DNA of 64,000 bases from Pantoea phytobeneficialis (GTDB lineage Bacteria > Pseudomonadota > Gammaproteobacteria > Enterobacterales > Enterobacteriaceae): the NCBI RefSeq assembly GCF_009728735.1, contig NZ_CP024636.1:520322-584321 (forward strand), read 5' to 3'. A program made the translations under genes and the position numbers. Positions 59,928 to 64,000 of this stretch are shown here, one piece after another; within the stretch, counting starts at the first letter, position 1, and every line of letters starts with the position of its first letter. The notes beneath the pieces were generated by a model. The model was given only the letters and a program-made list of their open reading frames with translations. It did not search any database and was not told where the DNA came from.

Positions 59928-61865
59928 TTGAGTGACATGGCGAAAAACCTGATTCTCTGGCTAGTCATCGCGGTTGTGCTGATGTCAGTATTCCAGAGCT
60001 TTGGGCCCAGCGAGTCGAATGGCCGTAGGGTTGATTATTCAACCTTCCTGTCGGAAGTGAACCAGGATCAGGTCCGCGAGGCACGTATTAACGGGCGTGA
60101 GATTAACGTTACCAAAAAAGACAGTAATAAATACACGACCTATATTCCTGTCAACGATCCCAAGTTACTCGATAACCTGTTGACCAAAAACGTCAAAGTG
60201 GTTGGCGAACCGCCGGAAGAGCCGAGCCTGCTGGCTTCGATCTTCATCTCCTGGTTCCCGATGCTGCTGCTGATTGGCGTGTGGATCTTCTTTATGCGTC
60301 AGATGCAAGGTGGCGGCGGGAAGGGCGCGATGTCCTTCGGCAAGAGCAAGGCCCGCATGCTGACCGAAGATCAGATCAAAACCACTTTTGCGGATGTGGC
60401 CGGTTGTGATGAGGCCAAAGAGGAAGTGGGTGAGCTGGTCGAATATCTGCGTGAACCGAGTCGCTTCCAGAAACTGGGCGGTAAAATCCCGAAAGGCGTA
60501 CTGATGGTTGGTCCGCCGGGTACGGGTAAAACGCTGCTGGCAAAAGCGATTGCCGGTGAAGCCAAAGTGCCTTTCTTTACCATTTCCGGTTCTGACTTCG
60601 TTGAAATGTTCGTCGGTGTGGGTGCATCTCGTGTGCGCGACATGTTCGAACAGGCGAAAAAAGCCGCACCTTGCATCATCTTTATCGATGAGATCGATGC
60701 AGTGGGTCGCCAGCGTGGCGCAGGTTTAGGCGGTGGTCACGATGAACGTGAACAAACGCTGAACCAGATGCTGGTTGAAATGGACGGCTTTGAAGGCAAC
60801 GAAGGTATTATCGTTATCGCGGCTACTAACCGTCCTGACGTGCTGGACCCGGCGCTGCTGCGTCCTGGCCGTTTCGACCGTCAGGTGGTGGTCGGTCTGC
60901 CAGACGTGCGTGGCCGTGAGCAGATTCTGAAAGTGCATATGCGTCGCGTGCCGCTGGCAACCGATATTGATGCTGCCATCATCGCGCGTGGTACGCCGGG
61001 CTTCTCCGGTGCTGACCTGGCGAACCTGGTCAACGAAGCTGCATTGTTTGCTGCCCGCTCCAATAAGCGTGTGGTATCGATGGTTGAATTCGAGAAAGCG
61101 AAAGACAAAATCATGATGGGTGCGGAACGTCGCTCTATGGTGATGACGGAAGCGCAGAAAGAATCGACTGCCTATCACGAAGCGGGGCACGCGATTATTG
61201 GTCGCCTGGTGCCGGAACACGATCCGGTACATAAAGTGACGATTATTCCGCGCGGTCGTGCATTGGGTGTGACCTTCTTCCTGCCGGAAGGCGATGCGAT
61301 CAGCGCCAGTCGTCAAAAACTGGAAAGCCAGATCTCTACGTTGTACGGTGGCCGTCTGGCTGAAGAGATTATCTACGGTGTGGAACACGTATCGACGGGT
61401 GCATCAAACGACATCAAAGTTGCCACTAATCTGGCGCGTAACATGGTGACCCAATGGGGCTTCTCAGAAAAACTCGGTCCACTGCTGTATGCAGAGGAAG
61501 AGGGAGAAGTGTTCCTCGGACGTTCTGTGGCGAAAGCCAAGCATATGTCTGATGAAACGGCGCGTATTATCGACCAGGAAGTTAAACACCTGATCGACAG
61601 CAACTACCAACGCGCACGCCGTATCCTGGGTGAAAACATGGATATTCTTCACGCGATGAAAGACGCGCTGATGAAGTATGAAACCATTGATGCACCGCAG
61701 ATTGATGACCTGATGGCACGCCGTGAAGTGCGTCCACCTGCTGGCTGGGAAGATCCAGGCAGCAACTCTTCTGACAACAACGGTACGCCGAAGGCGCCAC
61801 GTCCGGTTGATGAACCGCGTACGCCGAACCCAGGCAACACCATGTCAGAACAGCTCGACAAATAA
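59928..61865 (+). CDS. ftsH: ATP-dependent zinc metalloprotease FtsH
   Basis: FtsH is the essential membrane AAA+ protease that degrades LpxC, sigma-32, SecY and others. The 645-residue protein has two transmembrane helices (about 7-25 and 100-120), the AAA module (GPPGTGKT near 195, [11 protein letters not shown], second region of homology) and the zinc site HEAGH near 417. Start is uncertain: TTG 59928 lies eight bases after GAGG, whereas ATG 59937 ([10 protein letters not shown]) is the usual E. coli annotation and lies too far from that site. A strong terminator follows. Confidence 0.97.
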   Translation: MSDMAKNLILWLVIAVVLMSVFQSFGPSESNGRRVDYSTFLSEVNQDQVREARINGREINVTKKDSNKYTTYIPVNDPKLLDNLLTKNVKVVGEPPEEPSLLASIFISWFPMLLLIGVWIFFMRQMQGGGGKGAMSFGKSKARMLTEDQIKTTFADVAGCDEAKEEVGELVEYLREPSRFQKLGGKIPKGVLMVGPPGTGKTLLAKAIAGEAKVPFFTISGSDFVEMFVGVGASRVRDMFEQAKKAAPCIIFIDEIDAVGRQRGAGLGGGHDEREQTLNQMLVEMDGFEGNEGIIVIAATNRPDVLDPALLRPGRFDRQVVVGLPDVRGREQILKVHMRRVPLATDIDAAIIARGTPGFSGADLANLVNEAALFAARSNKRVVSMVEFEKAKDKIMMGAERRSMVMTEAQKESTAYHEAGHAIIGRLVPEHDPVHKVTIIPRGRALGVTFFLPEGDAISASRQKLESQISTLYGGRLAEEIIYGVEHVSTGASNDIKVATNLARNMVTQWGFSEKLGPLLYAEEEGEVFLGRSVAKAKHMSDETARIIDQEVKHLIDSNYQRARRILGENMDILHAMKDALMKYETIDAPQIDDLMARREVRPPAGWEDPGSNSSDNNGTPKAPRPVDEPRTPNPGNTMSEQLDK

Positions 61866-61882
61866 GAGGCGCAAACCTCGAC

Positions 61883-61910
61883 AAAAACCCCGGCCGGTCC
61901 GGGGTTTTTT
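61883..61910 (+). terminator. Rho-independent terminator of ftsH
   Basis: AAAAACCCCGG / CCGGGGTTTTT-type stem with T run, 17 bases after the ftsH stop and before folP. Confidence 0.93.
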
Positions 61911-61950
61911 ACATCCCGCAGTTCCGTAATTCCTCAAGGAGGCTCTCGCC

Positions 61951-62784
61951 ATGAAGTTGTACGCCCGTGATACCCATCTCGATCTCTCGTTTCCCCATGT
62001 GATGGGCATTTTGAATGTCACGCCGGACTCCTTCTCCGATGGCGGTAAGCACAATTCATTGGTGGATGCGCTGACGCACACCAATGAGATGGTCAATGCC
62101 GGGGCAACCATTATTGATGTTGGTGGTGAATCGACCCGTCCGGGAGCCGATGAGGTGAGCGTTGAGGAGGAGCTGGAGCGGGTTATCCCGGTGGTGGAAG
62201 CCATCGCCCAGCGTTTTGAGGTATGGATTTCTGTCGATACTTCAAAGGCTGAAGTGATCCGTGAATCTGCGCGAGTGGGTGCTCACATCATTAATGACAT
62301 TCGCTCATTATCTGAACCCGGTGCGTTGCAGGCTGCGGCTGATACCGGATTGCCGGTGTGCCTGATGCATATGCAAGGTGAGCCGCGCACCATGCAGCAA
62401 GCACCCCAGTATCAAAACATCGTCAGTGAAGTGGACGCTTACTTCACAGAACAGATTACGCGTTGTGTCGACGCCGGTATTAAAAAAGAGAATCTGCTAC
62501 TCGACCCCGGCTTTGGTTTCGGTAAGAATCTCAGCCACAACTATGAGCTACTGGCTGAACTGAGCCATTTTCATCATTTCGGTTTGCCGTTACTGGTGGG
62601 GATGTCGCGTAAATCAATGATTGGTCAGTTGCTGAATGTCGGCCCGGCGCAGCGCCTGACCGGCAGCCTGACGTGTGCGGTCATTGCCGCCATGCAAGGC
62701 GCGCACATTATTCGCGTGCATGACGTGAAAGAAACTGTTGAAGCGATGCGTGTGGTTGAAGCGACACGCAGAGCAAAAGGATAA
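61951..62784 (+). CDS. folP: Dihydropteroate synthase FolP
   Basis: FolP joins p-aminobenzoate to dihydropterin pyrophosphate and is the sulfonamide target. The 277-residue TIM-barrel protein has GILNVTPDSFSDGG, IDVGGESTRPGADEVS, the DPGFGFGKNLSHN segment and the late RVHDVKETVEAMRV with Arg and His for pyrophosphate binding. GGAGG precedes its start. It is six bases upstream of glmM; the two form an operon. Confidence 0.97.
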   Translation: MKLYARDTHLDLSFPHVMGILNVTPDSFSDGGKHNSLVDALTHTNEMVNAGATIIDVGGESTRPGADEVSVEEELERVIPVVEAIAQRFEVWISVDTSKAEVIRESARVGAHIINDIRSLSEPGALQAAADTGLPVCLMHMQGEPRTMQQAPQYQNIVSEVDAYFTEQITRCVDAGIKKENLLLDPGFGFGKNLSHNYELLAELSHFHHFGLPLLVGMSRKSMIGQLLNVGPAQRLTGSLTCAVIAAMQGAHIIRVHDVKETVEAMRVVEATRRAKG

Positions 62785-62790
62785 AAAGGC

Positions 62791-64000
62791 ATGAGTGATC
62801 GTAAATATTTCGGTACGGATGGGATTCGCGGCAAAGTGGGGGAAGCGCCAATTACCCCGGATTTCGTTCTGAAGCTGGGTTGGGCGGCAGGAAAAGTGCT
62901 GGCCCGTCACGGTTCTAAGAAAGTGTTGATTGGGAAAGATACGCGTATTTCGGGCTACATGCTGGAATCGGCTCTGGAAGCCGGGCTGGCAGCGGCGGGC
63001 CTGTCTGCGGCGTTTACCGGTCCGATGCCGACGCCGGCGATTGCTTATCTGACACGCACTTTCCGCGCCGAAGCTGGCATTGTGATTTCTGCTTCACATA
63101 ACCCGTTCGACGATAACGGCATCAAATTTTTCTCTGCTGAAGGCACCAAATTGCCAGATGAAGTGGAAGAAGCGATCGAACTGGAGATGGAAAAACCGAT
63201 CACTTGTGTTGAGTCTGCTGAGCTGGGACGTGCCAGCCGCATTGTCGATGCTGCCGGGCGCTACATCGAGTTTTGCAAAGGCACCTTCCCCAGTGAACTG
63301 AGCCTGAATGGCTTAAAAATCGTGGTGGATTGCGCGAACGGGGCGACCTATCACATTGCGCCAAACGTGCTGCGTGAACTGGGGGCTACGGTGATTGCCA
63401 TCGCGACTCAACCGGATGGTATGAACATCAATAAAAATTGCGGCGCAACCGATTTGAAAATGTTGCAGCAACGCGTGCTGGAAGAGAAGGCAGATATTGG
63501 CCTGGCTTACGATGGCGACGGCGACCGCATCATGATGGTTGACCATTTAGGCGCGAAGGTTGATGGTGACCAGATCCTCTACATCATTGCGCGAGAAGGT
63601 TTACGTCAGGGCCAACTGCGCGGTGGCGTAGTAGGGACGCTGATGAGTAACATGGGCCTCGAACTGGCGCTGAAGCAGCTTGGTATCCCGTTTGTGCGTG
63701 CCAAAGTTGGCGACCGCTACGTGCTGGAGAAAATGCAGGAGAAGGGCTGGCGTCTGGGGGCGGAAAACTCCGGCCATGTCATCCTGCTGGACAAAACCAC
63801 CACTGGCGACGGCATCGTTGCAAGTTTGCAAGTACTTACTGCAATGGTGCAAAACCACATGAGCCTGCATGACCTGTGTAGCGGCATGAAGATGTTGCCC
63901 CAGGTGTTGGTCAATGTTCGCTTCAGCGGCAACAACGATCCTTTACAAAGTGATGCCGTCAAAGCGGCCAGCGCAGAAGTGGAAAAAACGCTGGCGGGTC
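62791..64000 (+). CDS. glmM: Phosphoglucosamine mutase GlmM, 5' part
   Basis: GlmM converts glucosamine-6-phosphate to glucosamine-1-phosphate for UDP-GlcNAc, the substrate of MurA and of lipid A synthesis. The gene runs off the window end after 403 complete codons of about 445. The phosphoserine S102 lies in ISASHNP, the Mg2+ loop is AYDGDGDR, and the sugar-binding loop GAENSGHV is present. AAAAGG precedes the ATG, six bases after folP. Confidence 0.97.
   Translation, partial: MSDRKYFGTDGIRGKVGEAPITPDFVLKLGWAAGKVLARHGSKKVLIGKDTRISGYMLESALEAGLAAAGLSAAFTGPMPTPAIAYLTRTFRAEAGIVISASHNPFDDNGIKFFSAEGTKLPDEVEEAIELEMEKPITCVESAELGRASRIVDAAGRYIEFCKGTFPSELSLNGLKIVVDCANGATYHIAPNVLRELGATVIAIATQPDGMNINKNCGATDLKMLQQRVLEEKADIGLAYDGDGDRIMMVDHLGAKVDGDQILYIIAREGLRQGQLRGGVVGTLMSNMGLELALKQLGIPFVRAKVGDRYVLEKMQEKGWRLGAENSGHVILLDKTTTGDGIVASLQVLTAMVQNHMSLHDLCSGMKMLPQVLVNVRFSGNNDPLQSDAVKAASAEVEKTLAG

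Overview
The window is chromosomal DNA from a gamma-proteobacterium of the order Enterobacterales. Gene content and order follow the E. coli zapE-rplM / rpoN / mla / rplU / ftsH region closely, and most proteins look near-identical in length and motifs to their E. coli orthologues. The absence of some E. coli neighbours (mdh beside degS, yhcC, elbB, yhbE) and the general style point to an Erwiniaceae-like organism, probably Pantoea or a relative. That last step is inference; no marker gene in the window settles the genus.

Layout. 1-431: 3' end of epmA. 518-4859: envelope proteases degS and degQ, then divergent zapG and zapE. 5095-7389: rplM-rpsI and sspA-sspB. 7428-14780: an unusual pair, a 1843-residue GltB-like glutamate synthase followed by a CysJ-like NADPH diflavin reductase, sitting where E. 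coli has gltB-gltD. 15683-18016: arcB, with the ArcZ small RNA encoded on the opposite strand just downstream, then an AT-rich gene-poor stretch up to mtgA. 19641-27651 (minus strand): yrbG-kdsD-kdsC-lptC-lptA-lptB-rpoN-hpf-ptsN-rapZ-ptsO, which joins Kdo and LPS export genes to sigma-54 and the nitrogen PTS. 27878-32656: mlaFEDCB lipid transport, ibaG, murA. 32714-36492: sfsB, ispB, rplU-rpmA, obgE. 36641-54732: an enterobactin locus inserted between obgE and dacB. 54729-57879: dacB-pmrA-pmrB. 58126-64000: greA, yhbY, rlmE, ftsH, folP and the 5' part of glmM.

The enterobactin locus encodes 2,3-DHB synthesis (entC, entB, entA), NRPS assembly (entE, entB, entF, with the MbtH-like ybdZ), proofreading (entH), export (entS), outer membrane uptake (fepA), periplasmic binding (fepB), inner membrane import (fepDGC) and release of iron (fes). 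Its order is that of E. coli read from the other strand, without entD and fepE. Fur-box-like sequences lie in all three divergent control regions. An Fe3+-type PmrAB two-component system directly abuts fepA.

Other features the gene list alone would miss: a family of about 72-bp palindromic repeats present three times, always between converging genes; a GraL-type attenuator in the greA leader; ArcZ; and several clear Rho-independent terminators. The most interesting candidate for undescribed biology is the GltB-like/diflavin reductase pair, which may be a glutamate synthase that takes electrons from a CysJ-type reductase instead of GltD.
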